Below, piece after piece: positions 25,691 to 37,829 of a DNA stretch of 64,000 bases. The stretch spans positions 3,102,501 through 3,166,500 of the forward strand of contig OY992833.1 of the NCBI GenBank assembly GCA_963921425.1, read 5' to 3'. Numbering within the stretch: position 1 is the stretch's first letter; every line of letters starts with the position of its first letter. This DNA comes from Dryas octopetala. Taxonomy: Eukaryota > Streptophyta > Magnoliopsida > Rosales > Rosaceae. The notes under the pieces are model-generated. The model was not told the origin of the DNA. It did no database searches and saw nothing but the letters and a program-made list of their open reading frames with translations. Made by a program: the position numbers and the translations under genes.

Positions 25691-25909
25691 CTACATTCTT
25701 TTCCCATTAGCTGCATTTAAGGTTTGGGTAGTCTTCGAAAAATATTTAGTTGGAACTAAGCCTTCTTGAAAGCAGTTTAAATCTGCTCCTGAGTCCATTA
25801 AGGCTATGGTTGAAAATTCATAATTTTGGTTTATCAAAATATTTATTTCAACAAACCATCTTTGGGAAAAGACCTTATCAATTTGGTTGATATAATTTAG
25901 GCTAGTCAT
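25691..25909 (-). pseudogene. Caulimovirid aspartic protease fragment
   Basis: A 72-codon reading with the retropepsin active-site motif LMDSGAD in its middle, preceded by a strand-like FVEINI segment. In these viruses the protease cuts the polyprotein. It lies downstream of the coat-protein region on the same strand, as in the viral order. Upstream, 26216-25910, the frame is degenerate. The minus-strand block ends just past it, before the reverse transcriptase would begin. Confidence 0.75.
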
Positions 25910-26216
25910 GCCTTCATTTCACAAGTCAAAATCTCTTACCTTTTTCCCTTTGATTCGTTCTATCTCTTTGGAGGATTCATCTTCGAATCCTTGTTCTTCA
26001 AAGTGTTATGAGAGTTTGGACAACTCCAGGGCATTGACTCTTCCTTTTAGGTCTTTGATTTCTTCTTTAACCTGCTGCATTTCCCTCTTAAGATATGGGA
26101 TTGTAGTTTCTTGACTGACTCTGTTTTTGGAAGCACTTAATCTTTCTAAAATGCTTTGGAAATTGTATGGTTCAATAGGGGAAGTGAAAGCATTTTCTTT
26201 TCTCTTTTGTGGTTCT

Positions 26217-28034
26217 TTAATTATTCCTAGATATTTTTTCTAGGGCAATTCTTTTTTGGGTAGGATCTTCTATTTTATCAATAAGGTCCAGGAGAAGGTT
26301 ATCTTGGTTAGTTAAGACATTTACCTCCATACTCTTGATTCTTTTACAGATGCAATATGTCTCTGAGTCTTGACTGCTTGAACTTGTGACACTTTCTGGT
26401 TCACTATCTTCTAAACCTAACACCTCTTCATTAGAGGAGCTTTCTGAATTTAGAAGGATACTGAGATGTTCTTCTTTTAGATCTTCATCGATTTGTAGAG
26501 AGTTAACTTTATCTTTGACCCTGCCATCATTTTTATAATGCCTAATTTTTCCACATTTACAACAAGTTGGTGGCTTTTTATTTTTAAACCTTGTAGATTT
26601 AATTTTTGAAAACCTTTTATTTTTCTTCTTAAGAAATGTATCATTTTTAAAATCATCTTTCCAGGTTTGCTTACACCTTGGATACTTCCTATAGGTTTTT
26701 CCTCCTGATTTTCTTTTCAAGTTTTTTGGGATTTTGGAAAACCCAAATTGCTCGCAAAAATCTCCCATTTCTTTTCCCCTAGAGGACTTTTCCTTTTCTA
26801 ATTGTTTTTTGAGCTTCATGTCTGTACATAAAGCTAGACCCTCAGCACAAATTTCCGAGATTAACCTTCCAAAAGTAATATGTCTATAAGGAATCCTTTC
26901 TCCATTTTTTTGTTTTAAACCTGTTTCTAACCTTTTCGGCAAATAAAGAGGGACCAGACACAAACTTTTCCTTCCAGAATTCTTGATGGCAATCATCTAT
27001 GGTAAAAACCTTGGCAAGAAAAACATCTTTGTACCATCTAAACTGGGACAAAGTGGAACATTTTAGGTTCATCAGAACTTCTCTAGACCTGTCATGTTGC
27101 AGATCTATTGTTCCTACAAAATGAAGTGTAATAGTGTAAACCAAAGTGTTTACCCCATAAAGGATCTCATTCTAGTTTCTTCTTTTAAGAAATCCCCCCA
27201 ACCTCTTAATTGACCTGAGAATCCCGTGACGATGGCTGAAGCCACCTGGCTATCTAAATTACCTGCAGCTTTACCTGTTGCAGCATACATCAAGATATGG
27301 CGAATAGTATCAACTATTTGGTATTCAGTTCGGCCATCAATATTCCATTCAACTATAGACCCATCGTCAAATCTTGCTGTGTCATAGTGAAAGTTTTCTT
27401 CGAATCCCATATCAACAGGTGTTGGCCTGTAATAATAATTTCGGGCAGGGGCCATAGGTATTGGGTTTCTTTTAAAAGATATTTTGTTTACTTGGGGATG
27501 AGATTCTTCTGGCTGGTTTAAGAAGATTTGCTGTAAATCTTCTATTTCTGATTCTTCTTTAGATAAGACATTAACAATTGGTCCCTTTTTTATATCTAAT
27601 TTAGACAGCCTTTCAACTATCTCTTCCATTACATCTTTCTGTTGAGTGATTGGTCCTTTCATTTTGTAGTTTTCTAATTTAGGTGGTGGTTTGAACATTA
27701 CTCCCTGGGGTTGGTTAAGGGATTTTGAACTTTCTACCTTGAAAGTAATTTCTTTGGGGTTTAATTTTTTAATTGAATCCTCTATCCTGGAGGTTTGGGT
27801 TCCTAAGGATTGTAGATACAAATTAGTGTAATTTCCTTGAGACAAAACATTTGGAGAATGTTCTGTAGTAACTTTGTCAACTCTTGACAATTGATCAACT
27901 TTAAATGGAGAAGTTGTTCCTCCATTAACATCTAAGGCTTCTGCTAGTGGGTGGATTGACCTTACCGTCTTTCCCTTTTTTGTCATGTAATTCTTGAAGG
28001 GACTTTCTAAAGTATTAATGACTTTCTCATATTC
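26217..28034 (-). pseudogene. Caulimovirid coat-protein region, broken
   Basis: Three minus-strand readings cover the capsid region: 27986-27150 (Pro/Gln-rich part and core start), 27144-26884 (core) and 26996-26217 (basic region and nucleic-acid-binding knuckle). Frame changes fall near 27145-27150 and 26885-26995. A K/R-rich stretch precedes a knuckle at about 26565-26515 that reads CCKCGKIRHYKNDGRV. The expected last cysteine of the C-x2-C-x4-H-x4-C finger is a glycine. An acidic Ser/Glu tail follows. The capsid would package viral DNA. A 130-bp core segment (27013-27149) recurs inverted at 37830-37965. Confidence 0.78.
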
Positions 28035-29358
28035 TTATAACTTGTTTCTTCTAGCGAATCCTTCGAACCAAGCAAAGAAAGCTATATGCCTTCTGTGTCT
28101 TGTTATATTAGCATTGTAGGCTCTATGTAAAACTTCTTTTTGTTTTGAGCAAAAGGTTTGCTCAAACCATTCTCTTTTAGAAGTATTCTTTTGACTCATA
28201 AATTCTTGTTGTAAGAGTTCATGGTCAATTTCCAAGGGGTGTTCTATTTGTAAGACATTAACATAGAGGTCTCCTTCTATGTATGAGAAAGTTGGAGATT
28301 GAGGTCTCTTGACTTGGTTTGGACGAGTTTCTGTATTTTCAGACTTTGGTGTCTCCACTCTATACCATGGTTGGTTAACCTGATTTTTTGACTGTGTTAC
28401 TCCCCCCATGATTATTTTATTATGTTCTGTTTCTGCCAGAAAGGAATTTCTAGCACTAGTGGGTCTAGAAGACTCACCTCGTGAACTGATGCTTGTTCTT
28501 CCAATTCTTGTTGACCTATTAGAGGAAAATCTAATTTCAACATCACCATCCTGGTGTTCTATGATTTGTTCGACATCTTGGTTTTCTAAAGGTCTAATGG
28601 GCACTTGGTTCTGAAGTGTCCATCTTTCAAGAAGGGAGATTTCATTCCACATAATGGTTTTAGGTACGACTACATTAGTCTTTCCTAAGTTTGCCTGAAA
28701 CAATGTGGTCTTACATTTGGATTCTAGGTTATGAGCTTCAGGGCACAAAGTATTCATGGTCTTGTAGTAAATCCGATAAACTACCGCCATATTTTGTGAA
28801 CCTGGAATCATATCAAATCCTTGGGTTTGGATATTCAAAGTTAAAGCCTTTAAGGCTCCTTCATCTGCAAGAGATATTGAGAAATTTGGGAAACAATTAA
28901 TGAAAATTGGCCCATCGCATAGAGAAGATTCAACCACACCTAAGAGGGAATCAGAAAACATATTGTGTCTACAGTCTCTAACACAAATGAGAACAAAAGT
29001 CTTAAGTCCAGTTCTTGTTAAAGGTTTTACAGCAACCTGTACTAATCCTATATGTAGATATTGAAAATCTCTTTTTTAATGCTCCTTAAGCATTTATGGT
29101 GAAAACAACTGAAAATTTTCATGAGCATCAGAAATAGCAACAGTTCTTTCACAGGTTTTAATAACATAATCGCTTTTAAAAGAAAATGATTCTTTTCTAT
29201 AAATATCATAAATTGGAACTTTAGGGATTTTCCAGTTCTATAAATGTTTTTCATAGTCTTTCATTACTACGTACTTCTTCAGTATTTTTTATCCTCATGA
29301 CTTCACTGGATCCACATCCATCAGACTTACGAGATAGTGACCTAAACAAATTTGCCAT
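28035..29358 (-). pseudogene. Caulimovirid movement protein (30K family) and linker, broken
   Basis: Reading starts at an ATG at 29358, about 215 bases after the primer site. Early stops near 29270 and frame changes to about 29050 break the N-terminal part. From 28961 the frame is open for 308 codons and starts with a DSLLG block, then a PGSQNMAVVYRIYYK block typical of 30K movement proteins, which widen plasmodesmata. The remainder is a Ser/Pro-rich linker that leads into the capsid region. A single in-frame stop (28037-28035) separates this reading from the downstream one. Confidence 0.75.
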
Positions 29359-29640
29359 TTTAAAACAGATTGATTTTTTACGAAATGTCAACATGAACAA
29401 TAGTGATCTACGTCCTCAACTCCTTACCTTGGCTAAACGGACTCCCACCCACTGCTACTAGTAAGTAAAACAATCAAGCTGGAATTAAAAGAGCAAAGTG
29501 TTGTCGATCAATGTTTGTAATCGGTGGATTAAGACCACTCCAGGGACTATGATTACCAACTACCTTTTAACTGGCTCTGATACCATTTCATCATAGGATT
29601 AATCTCTTTTGTATTTATGCTATATCCTATGTAGGTTACA
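29359..29640 (-). other. Caulimovirid leader region and head-to-head junction
   Basis: Non-coding leader between the primer site and the movement-protein start, then about 55 bases upstream of the primer site. The plus-strand viral block begins at about 29641, so the two blocks meet head to head here. The exact junction base is not resolved. Confidence 0.6.
29573..29585 (-). promoter_or_regulatory. tRNA-Met primer-binding site of the caulimovirid
   Basis: The minus strand reads TGGTATCAGAGCC, complementary to the 3' end of plant initiator tRNA-Met. This is the minus-strand DNA primer site that defines position 1 in Caulimoviridae genomes. Its place just upstream of the movement protein, on the same strand, supports the viral assignment. 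Confidence 0.88.
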
Positions 29641-30543
29641 GAAGCAGGAATTAAAGGTTCCATTATAAAATTTCAATTTATTCAAGAACCCCATGTTAAA
29701 TACATCAATATCATCAAAGACAAAATCAAAGGAAAAGAAAGGTTTCTCTTTTCCTTAAAAGAAGAAGTCCAGTATAAACATATTGAACAAACTCTTAATA
29801 CTCCTCAAGCCCAGAATCAGGTAAAGACAATTGAAGAAATCTTAAAAAGGTAAGTATGTGCTGATTTACCTAATGCTTTTTAAAACAGGAAACAGCACAT
29901 AGTTGCATTGCCTTATGAGCCAAATTTTAAGGAGTCCCAGATTCCTACCAAGGCAAGGCCTATTCAAATGAATAGTAACCATTTGGAGTTATGTAAAACA
30001 GAGAGAAATGATCTCTTAAAGAAAGGGCTAATCATGAAGAGTTCTTCTCCTTAGAGTTGTCCTAGCTTTTATGTTGAAAAGGCCGCAGAGATCGAAAAAG
30101 GAGTTCCCAGGTTATTAATCAATTACAAGCCTCTTAACAAAATCCTTAGGTGGATCATGTATCCTTTACCAAACAAAAGGGACTTATTAAGTAGGTTATG
30201 TAATTCTACTATTTTCTCAAAGTTTGATATGAAATATGCATACTTGCAAACCCAGATTAAAGATGAAAGATATAAAACTGCATTTACAGTTCCTTTTGGT
30301 CATTACGAATGGAATGTAATGCCATTTGGGCTAAAGAATGCCCTATCAGAATTCCAAAATATCATGAATGAAATTTTTAACCCTTACTCCTCATTTACTA
30401 TTGTTTACATTGATGATGTTTTGGTCTACTCAAATTCTTTTGAACAACATGTTAAACATTTGAAGATATTCCAAAAAATTATTATGGACGTTGGTCTGGT
30501 AATCTCTGCCAAAAAAATGAAGATTTTTCAGGTAAAGATTAGG
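29641..30543 (+). pseudogene. Caulimovirid reverse transcriptase, 5' part, interrupted
   Basis: Plus-strand reading of the RT palm and fingers. Landmarks are LLINYKPLNK near 30110, FSKFDMKYAY near 30215, the MPFGLKNA block near 30320, and the catalytic YIDD at 30406-30417. Stops upstream (for example TAG near 30053 and others at 29850-29885) break it. The frame runs into the 5' end of the LTR element at 30544, and the next codons resume at 36614. RT copies pregenomic RNA to DNA in these viruses. Confidence 0.85.
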
Positions 30544-33195
30544 TGAAACACCCCGAACCTCGGGCCCATGAAAATACTGAACATCAAACTGTTAAATCTG
30601 TTTTCTCTTACTTTTGAGCCATGCACAACAACGTAAGTAAATATAATTCTGTCAAAAACATTTTAAACAAACCACTTAGTAAAAACAATTAAATAAATCT
30701 CTCTGGATCCCACTGCATCGTCTTCTCCCCACTGCTTTCTCAGCCTGCTTAACCTGCAAAAACACAAATCATACACCACATCCATGGTGTACCAGGTTAT
30801 ACGACAAACCCGGTAAGCTCACTAGAGCTCGTATGAGTGAAGTGACATAATAATTGTCCTCAATAATTTTCTCAATCCCCAAACTCAAAAACAATCCACA
30901 AAATATCCATAATTACTTAATCACAAAACATTCCACCACCAATCATCCATCCAATTTCACTCACGACGCTCTTTGAAACCCTCCAACTTTAAAACTATTT
31001 CTCAAATCCATTTTTAAGTCATCTCAAATCTGTGGTTCGAACTCTGAAGATTAAATAGTATTTTCAAGTTGTAAAACTGTTAAAATAACTGAAATAAAAA
31101 CACAAAACTCTACTGAAACTGTCATTTAAAATATTTACTGTTGTAATTTCATTTCTCAAAATGCTCCACAAACTGAAATCTCACGCCACACTAGTACCCG
31201 GGAAACTGCTGGTCATACACTGCCGAGTCATCTCTAGGCAAGTGCAGAGCAAATATACACCTGTGCTGGTCATACACCGCCGAGTCATCTCTAGGCGAGT
31301 GCAGAGCAATTATGTACCTGCTGAAGGGGGTACTAATATGACGGTTTAAAACTGCTCATTTATCTTCATAAAATTCGTAACTCAAATCAATATTTCTAAT
31401 TCAAGACTCATGATAACCAAATAATAAAATCATAATTTAAGAAAGCACTTCCAAATCACAGATCCAATTCAACCTCTATTATCTTTCAAACAAATTCAAT
31501 AACCACATAAATAAATCATGAATTTAGAAAAGCATTTGCAAAATAAAGTCCACTCACAGTCTACCCTGAACTATACTGAAACCTTTCTGAAATTGATCCC
31601 TACTCACGACCCTTCCTCACTTGTTTTTCATTCCTACTCACAGTCTATTGTATGATAATTGCTAAATCCTCACTTAATCCCTTAGTCTCAATTTTCGTCA
31701 ATTCCTTCTCATGGTCTGAACCCTATACTGGGCTTTCTTTAACATAAAGCATCAACTCACACAAAACCGACGATTTATTAACGGTACTCTACATTAAAAG
31801 ACCGATACGTTTCACTCACAATTTATCTACGTAAAAGACAGAAATATCCTTCACGGTGCCATTGCTCGGATACCAAATCCGGCAGCATAACGGCATCGTG
31901 AATGAGATTTCCCGAGCCCATGTACCTGTTAAGACCAGACAACCAACATTTAAATATTCAGAGTTCACAACTTCCGTTCAACGACCGAAATGGACGGTAA
32001 CCACCACGCACGGTGGCTGCCCAGCCCTAACAACACACAAACACTCACCAATATGCAAACAAACCCTAGAATTGGCCTTTAGATGTCCTGGGGAGGCTGA
32101 TTGACAAGGAAAAATCACCCGACCCGCCGCCACAAGTGGCGGAGCCGACAGTGGCAGCGGCGGCACAAACTTAAAAATACCCAAATTCAACTCCAAACAA
32201 TCCTAATCATATAATTGAACCTTTAATTGCACAAAAACAACATGAATTTGAGTCCAATTTCAAGATATTCGAAAATAACATAAACCATAAAATCGAATTT
32301 CTAAAATCTTAAAATTGAACATCAACACCTTAGGGGAAAGATTACCCGTACCTAGAGGATCGATTTTGTCAACTGGATCGATGGCCAATTTTCGCCGGAA
32401 ACGCCGGAATCGGCGGCGGAAGCCGGCAGCTGGCTTGGCTTCCCGAGCTCATTGCTCCGTCGTGGAGCCTCGTATGGACGAACGGAGACCATGGTTGAAC
32501 TCACCATGACGAGGGCAACAAAGCCCAGTAGGTCCGGCCATCCAATTTCTGCCGAAACAGTGGAATCGCGGTGGTGCAGCCGCAACCCTTGTGGCGTCGA
32601 ATCGTCGTCGTGGAGCGTCACCGTCGTGAGGGAAGGTCATGGGCAGACTCGACGTGGCCTGGGGAAGAGAACCCAGGTGGTCCGGCGCCACAACTTCGTC
32701 GAAAAACACATATCGCCGGCGGGGTGGCTCGGCCCTATTTTGTGTCGTTTCTCCGTCGTGGGTGATCGGCCGGTGGAATGGAGTCCATAGGGAGAGAGAG
32801 GGGATGGAGGCGATGGCGGCAGGCTAAAACCCGAGCCCAGCCGCCGTCGGACACGCCGTCACGCGCCGGTGACAGGCGCGGCGAGGGTGAGGGGCGAGAG
32901 AGACTGGCACGGGGGGAGAGGAGAGAGAGAGTGCGGGGAGAGAGATGTAAATAATGAAAGAGAGAATATTCTAGAAAGAGGGAGAAACTTCTAGAAAAAT
33001 TAAATTTTTAAACCCAATTTGTCCATTTTACGAAATTGCCCCTCGCTTCAAACACCCATATCTTTTAAACCGTAACTCCGATTGACGCGTGCCGCGTGTC
33101 TACGAACTCGTGGACTCGAGACCTTTTCAACGTGCCTAAAGTCAAAGACGAAAGTCCATTATTTTTAAAAGTCAACTTTGGGTCGGGTCGTTACA
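30544..33195 (-). repeat. 3' LTR of the LARD-like element (2652 bp)
   Basis: Contains two copies of the 57-bp repeat at 31207-31320. A GC-rich block (about 31980-32930, rich in cgccgg words) contrasts with the AT-rich surroundings. Small open frames in that block occur in both LTRs and have no family signature. Confidence 0.9.
31207..31320. repeat. 57-bp tandem repeat, two copies
   Basis: Unit starts tgctggtcatacac and continues gagtcatctctaggc. This is the short form of the array present six times at 34397-34738. Confidence 0.92.
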
Positions 33196-33733
33196 ACCTT
33201 CCCCCCTTACAAAAATTTCGTCCTCGAAATTTAGCATATATCGTAACAAAAAAGTGATGCCCAAACTCGTATCTCCTATCAACCTCGCTGATCCCTCTAT
33301 TGACCACGTGCCAACGTGATTTGTTCAAGTCTCACCATGCTTCCGCTGCGCCACTCTGATTGACTCTCTGGTCTCTTATTAATAAACTTACTCAACCTTC
33401 CAACTTTTCTAACTTCAAATCTCATACTAAGTCTCAAACTTCCAACTTTCCTGAACTTGCTGAGGAGCAGAGAGACGATGACAGTGCATGGGACATTTCT
33501 CAAAACTTTCTCAAACATTTTCATGACTCAAATAAAATACATTTCTGGAATCACTTGAAAATCATTTTATTTCTCAAACTGGTTTCTCAAACCTTCTGTA
33601 ACATCAACATTAAACATTCCTCACCCGGGCAATGTGGGATCACTCACTTCTCCTCACCTGGTAGCTCGCCACTGCCTCGCGCAGCCGCCTACTCAGGGTC
33701 TTGGTCCCTGGGTCTTGCAATCCACACCCTAAT
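33196..33733 (-). other. Internal region of the LARD-like element (538 bp)
   Basis: Carries the purine tract (minus strand) at 33196-33210 next to the LTR. At the other side, next to 33734, I do not see the common tRNA-Met primer word; the adjacent minus-strand sequence is attagggtgtggattg. No recognisable gag, protease, RT or integrase; the short open frames lack known motifs. Confidence 0.75.
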
Positions 33734-36613
33734 TGAAACACCCCGAACCTCGGGCCCATGAAAATACTGAACATCAAACTGTTAAATCTGTTTTCTCTTA
33801 CTTTTGAGCCATGCACAACAACGTAAGTAAATATAATTCTGTCAAAAACATTTTAAACAAACCACTTAGTAAAAACAATTAAATAAATCTCTTTGGATCC
33901 CACTGCATCGTCTTCTCCCCACTGCTTTCTCAGCCTGCTTAACCTGCAAAAACACAAATCATACACCACATCCATGGTGTACAAGGTTATACGACAAACC
34001 CGGTAAGCTCACTAGAGCTCGTATGAGTGAAGTGACATAATAATTGTCCTCAATAATTTTCTCAATCCTCAAACTCAAAAACAATCCACAAAATATCCAT
34101 AATTACTTAATCACAAAACATTCCACCACCAATCATCCATCCAATTTCACTCACGACGCTCTTTGAAACCCTCCAACTTTAAAACTATTTCTCAAATCCA
34201 TTTTTAAGTCATCTCAAATTTGTGGTTCGAACTCTGAAGATTAAATAGTATTTTCAAGTTGTAAAACTGTTAAAATAACTGAAATAAAAACACAAAACTC
34301 TACTGAAACTGTCATTTAAAATATTTACTGTTGTAATTTCATTTCTCAAAATGCTCCACAAACTGAAATCTCACGCCACACTAGTACCCGGGAAACTGCT
34401 GGTCATACACTGCCGAGTCATCTCTAGGCAAGTGCAGAGCAAATATACACCTGTGCTGGTCATACACCGCCGAGTCATCTCTAGGCGAGTGCAGAGCAAT
34501 TATGTACCTGTGCTGGTCATACACCGCCGAGTCATCTCTAGGCGAGTGCAGAGCAATTATGTACCTATGCTGGTCATACACCGCCGAGTCATCTCTAGGC
34601 GAGTGCAGAGCAAATATACACCTGTGCTGGTCATACACCGCCGAGTCATCTCTAGGCGAGTGCAAAGCAATTATGTACCTATGCTGGTCATACACCGCCG
34701 AGTCATCTCTAGGCGAGTGCAGAGCAATTATGTACCTGCTGAAGGGGGTACTAATATGACGGTTTAAAGTTGCTCATTTATCTTCATAAAATTCGTAACT
34801 CAAATCAATATTTCTAATTCAAGACTCATGATAACCAAATAATAAATCCATAATTTAAGAAAGCACTTCCAAATCACAGATCCAATTCAACCTCTATTAT
34901 CTCTCAAACAAATTCAATAACCACATAAATAAATCATGAATTTAGAAAAGCATTTGCAAAATAAAGTCCACTCACAGTCTACCCTGAACTATACTGAAAC
35001 CTTTCTGAAATTGATCCCTTCTCACGACCCTTCCTCACTTGTTTTTCATTCCTACTCACAGTCTATTGTATGATAATTGCTAAATCCTCACTTAATCCCT
35101 TAGTCTCAATTTTCGTCAATTCCTTCTCATGGTCTGAACCCTATACTGGGCTTCCTTTAACATAAAGCATCAACTCACACAAAACCGACGATTTATTAAC
35201 GGTACTCTACATTAAAAGACCGATACGTTTCACTCACAATTTATCTACGTAAAAGACAGAAATATCCTTCACGGTGCCATTGCTCGGATACCAAATCCGG
35301 CAGCATAACGACATCGTGAATGAGATTTCTCGAGCCCATGTACCTGTTAAGACCAGACAACCAACATTTAAATATTCAGAGTTCACAACTTCCGTTCAAC
35401 GGCCGAAATGGACGGTAACCACAACGCACGGTGGCTGCCCAGCCCTAACAACACACAAACACTCACCAATATGCAAACAAACCCTAGAATTGGCCTTTAG
35501 ATGTCCTGGGGAGGCTGATTGACAAGGAAAAATCACCCGACCCGCCGCCACAAGTGGCGGAGCCGACAGTGGCAGCGGCGGCACAAACTTAAAAATACCC
35601 AAATTCAACTCCAAACAAACCTAATCATATAATTGAACCTTTAATTGCACAAAAACAACACGAATTTGAGTCCAATTTCAAGATATTCGAAAATAACATA
35701 AACCATAAAATTGAATTTCTAAAATCTTAAAATTGAACATCAACACCTTAGGGGAAAGATTACCCGTACCTAGAGGATCGATTTTGTCAACTGGATCGAT
35801 GGCCAATTTTCGCCGGAAACGCCGGAATCGGCGGCGGAAGCCGGCGGCTGGCTTGGCTTCCCGAGCTCATTGCTCCGTCGTGGAGCCTCGTATGGACGAA
35901 CGGAGACCATGGTTGAACTCACCATGACGAGGGCAACAAAGCCCAGTAGGTCCGGCCATCCAATTTCTGCCGGAACAGTGGAATCGCGGTGGTGCAGCCG
36001 CAACCCTTGTGGCGTCGAATCGTCGTCGTGGAGCGTCACCGTCGTGAGGGAAGGTCATGGGCAGACTCGCCGTGGCCTGGGGAAGAGAACCTAGGTGGTC
36101 CGGCGCCACAACTTCGTCGAAAAACACAGATCGCCGGCGGGGTGGCTCAGCCCTATTTTGTGTCGTTTCTCCGTCGTGGGTGATCGGTTGGTGGAATGGA
36201 GTCCATAGGGAGAGAGAGGGGATGGAGGCGATGGCGGCAGGCTAAAACCCGAGCCCAGCCGCCGTCGGACACGCCGTCACGCGCCGGTGACAGGCGCGGC
36301 GAGGGTGAGGGGCGAGAGAGACTGGCACGGGGGGAGAGGAGAGAGAGAGTGCGGGGAGAGAGATGTAAATAATGAGAGAGAGAATATTCTAGAAAGAGGG
36401 AGAAACTTCTAGAAAAATTAAATTTTTAAACCCAATTTGTCCATTTTACGAAATTGCCCCTTGCTTCAAACATCCATATCTTTTAAACCGTAACTCCGAT
36501 TGACGCGTGCCGCGTGTCTACGAACTCGTGGACTCGAGACCTTTTCAACGTGCCTAAAGTCAAAGACGAAAGTCCATTATTTTTAAAAGTCAACTTTGGG
36601 TCGGGTCGTTACA
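33734..36613 (-). repeat. 5' LTR of the LARD-like element (2880 bp)
   Basis: Same sequence as the other LTR apart from scattered point changes and four extra copies of the 57-bp unit: 2880 minus 2652 is 228, exactly 4 x 57. Confidence 0.9.
34397..34738. repeat. 57-bp tandem repeat, six copies
   Basis: Six head-to-tail units of tgctggtcatacac... with single-base variation (aatatacacc or attatgtacc at unit ends). Because 57 is divisible by three, frames stay open across it, which produces an apparent repeat protein on both strands. Confidence 0.95.
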
Positions 36614-37330
36614 TTAGGTTCTTAGGCCATAATATCTTTCATGGCACTATAATTCCCATTGACAGGGCAATTGTTTTTGCGGAAAAATTCCCTGATGAGC
36701 TTAAAGAGAAAACTCAGCTCCAAAGATTCTTAGGAAGCCTGAATTACATAGTAGACTTCTATCAAAACTTGGCTAAAGACAACAAGTTGGTACAGCAGAG
36801 ACTGAAGAAAAATCCTTTACCATGGTCACAAGAGCACACAATGGCAGTTAAAAGGCTTAAGGCCAAAGCCAAGGAACTTCTATGTCTTTCCATACCTATC
36901 CCTGAAGCTTTTAAGGTAGTAGAAACTGATGCCTTAGAACAAGGGTATGGTGGAATCCTTAAACAAAGGATTAATGGTAAGAAAAAACTGGTAAGATTTA
37001 CTTCTGGTAATTGGAAACAAGCCTAGCAAAATTACTCAACAATTAAGAAAGAAATCTTTGCTATTGTTCTCTGTGTAACTAAATTTGAAAGTGACCTCCT
37101 AAATCAACCATTTTTAATAAGGGTAGATTGTAAGGTAGCTAAAGATGTTTTAACTAAAGATGTTAAAAATATAGCTTCTAAACAAATATTTGCTAGATGA
37201 CAGACCATATTATCTGTTTTTGACTTACAAATTGAATATATAAAAGAAGAAAATAATTATCTCCCAGATTTCCTGACTCGTGAATTTTTACAGGGGAATG
37301 ATAAGCAAGATGAACAAAACACCTCCACCA
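36614..37330 (+). pseudogene. Caulimovirid RT connection and RNase H region, broken
   Basis: Continues the viral polymerase after the LTR insertion: an RFLGSLNYIVDFY thumb block, then VVETDAL with the first RNase H aspartate near 36920, and a LPDFLTREF block near 37265. In-frame stops occur at 37024-37026 (TAG) and near 37198. RNase H removes the RNA strand during reverse transcription. Confidence 0.82.
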
Positions 37331-37829
37331 TCGCGGCATCACAACAACCAAACCAGGGACCACAGGTCCCCTAGAAAGAAAAAGTGAACAAATAGCAGAA
37401 GAAGAGGAACCTAAAAGGTCTCCTTACCTACCTGCAATGGAAATCCCTCTTGGACCCATTGAAGACATTCATGTAGAATCAAATCCAGCTGAAGTAGCTA
37501 TGATGTACTTGATCCATTGAAGACATTTATGCAGAATCAAATCCAGCTGAAGTAGCTATGATGTACTTGATAGGCCATTTGCACCCTAAATTTGAGGGTA
37601 AAAACTAGTTCTACTGTGAATCCATCTTAGTTGAGACTGGATCAGTTAAAATAACCCACAATTACATAAATGATTCTAAAAGGATCATTGGATTCTCCCA
37701 GATGTACATCTTAAAGGTGCTTTTATGGAAAGATTAGGGTCTCAACCCAATGTCTAAAAGACGTTTCAGAAACCCAAAACTATTTCCAAACTTGTACAGT
37801 TATTTTGATTACCAACATGCATGGGAAAA
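37331..37829 (+). pseudogene. Caulimovirid domain downstream of RNase H, with a 58-bp tandem duplication
   Basis: Readable blocks include EIPLGPIEDIHVE near 37440 and a CESILVETGSVKITHN-like stretch near 37615-37660. Such a conserved region follows RNase H in some single-polyprotein caulimovirids; its function is not established. A 58-bp unit is duplicated (37456-37513 and 37514-37571, two differences), which shifts the frame. Further stops follow. Confidence 0.6.

Larger units (their letters stand above)
30544..36613 (-). mobile_element. Non-autonomous long-LTR retrotransposon (LARD-like), 6070 bp
   Basis: Two near-identical LTRs (30544-33195, 2652 bp; 33734-36613, 2880 bp) enclose only 538 bp. 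Each LTR begins tgaaacaccccgaacc and ends gggtcgggtcgttaca (TG...CA). The 5-bp target duplication ttagg lies at 30539-30543 and 36614-36618, within the viral RT. On the minus strand a purine tract (aaggggggaagg) directly precedes the LTR at 33195, so the element reads on the minus strand with 33195-30544 as its 3' LTR. By eye the LTRs differ at about 1 percent of positions, plus one copy-number difference in a 57-bp repeat. No gag or pol is present. LTR start and end words resemble Ty3/gypsy elements; the lineage is inferred. Confidence 0.92.

Noticed and set aside
32352..32830. Several GC-rich open frames (repeated at 35770-36245)
   Set aside because: They lie in both LTRs of the LARD-like element, overlap on both strands and show no domain; high GC content lowers stop frequency.
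34397..34738. Regular repeat array that might suggest CRISPR
   Set aside because: Units are head-to-tail with no unique spacers, in a plant LTR.
34351..34767. Open frames on both strands with a 19-residue repeat
   Set aside because: They only read the 57-bp tandem repeat of an LTR; 57 is divisible by three, so any frame stays open.
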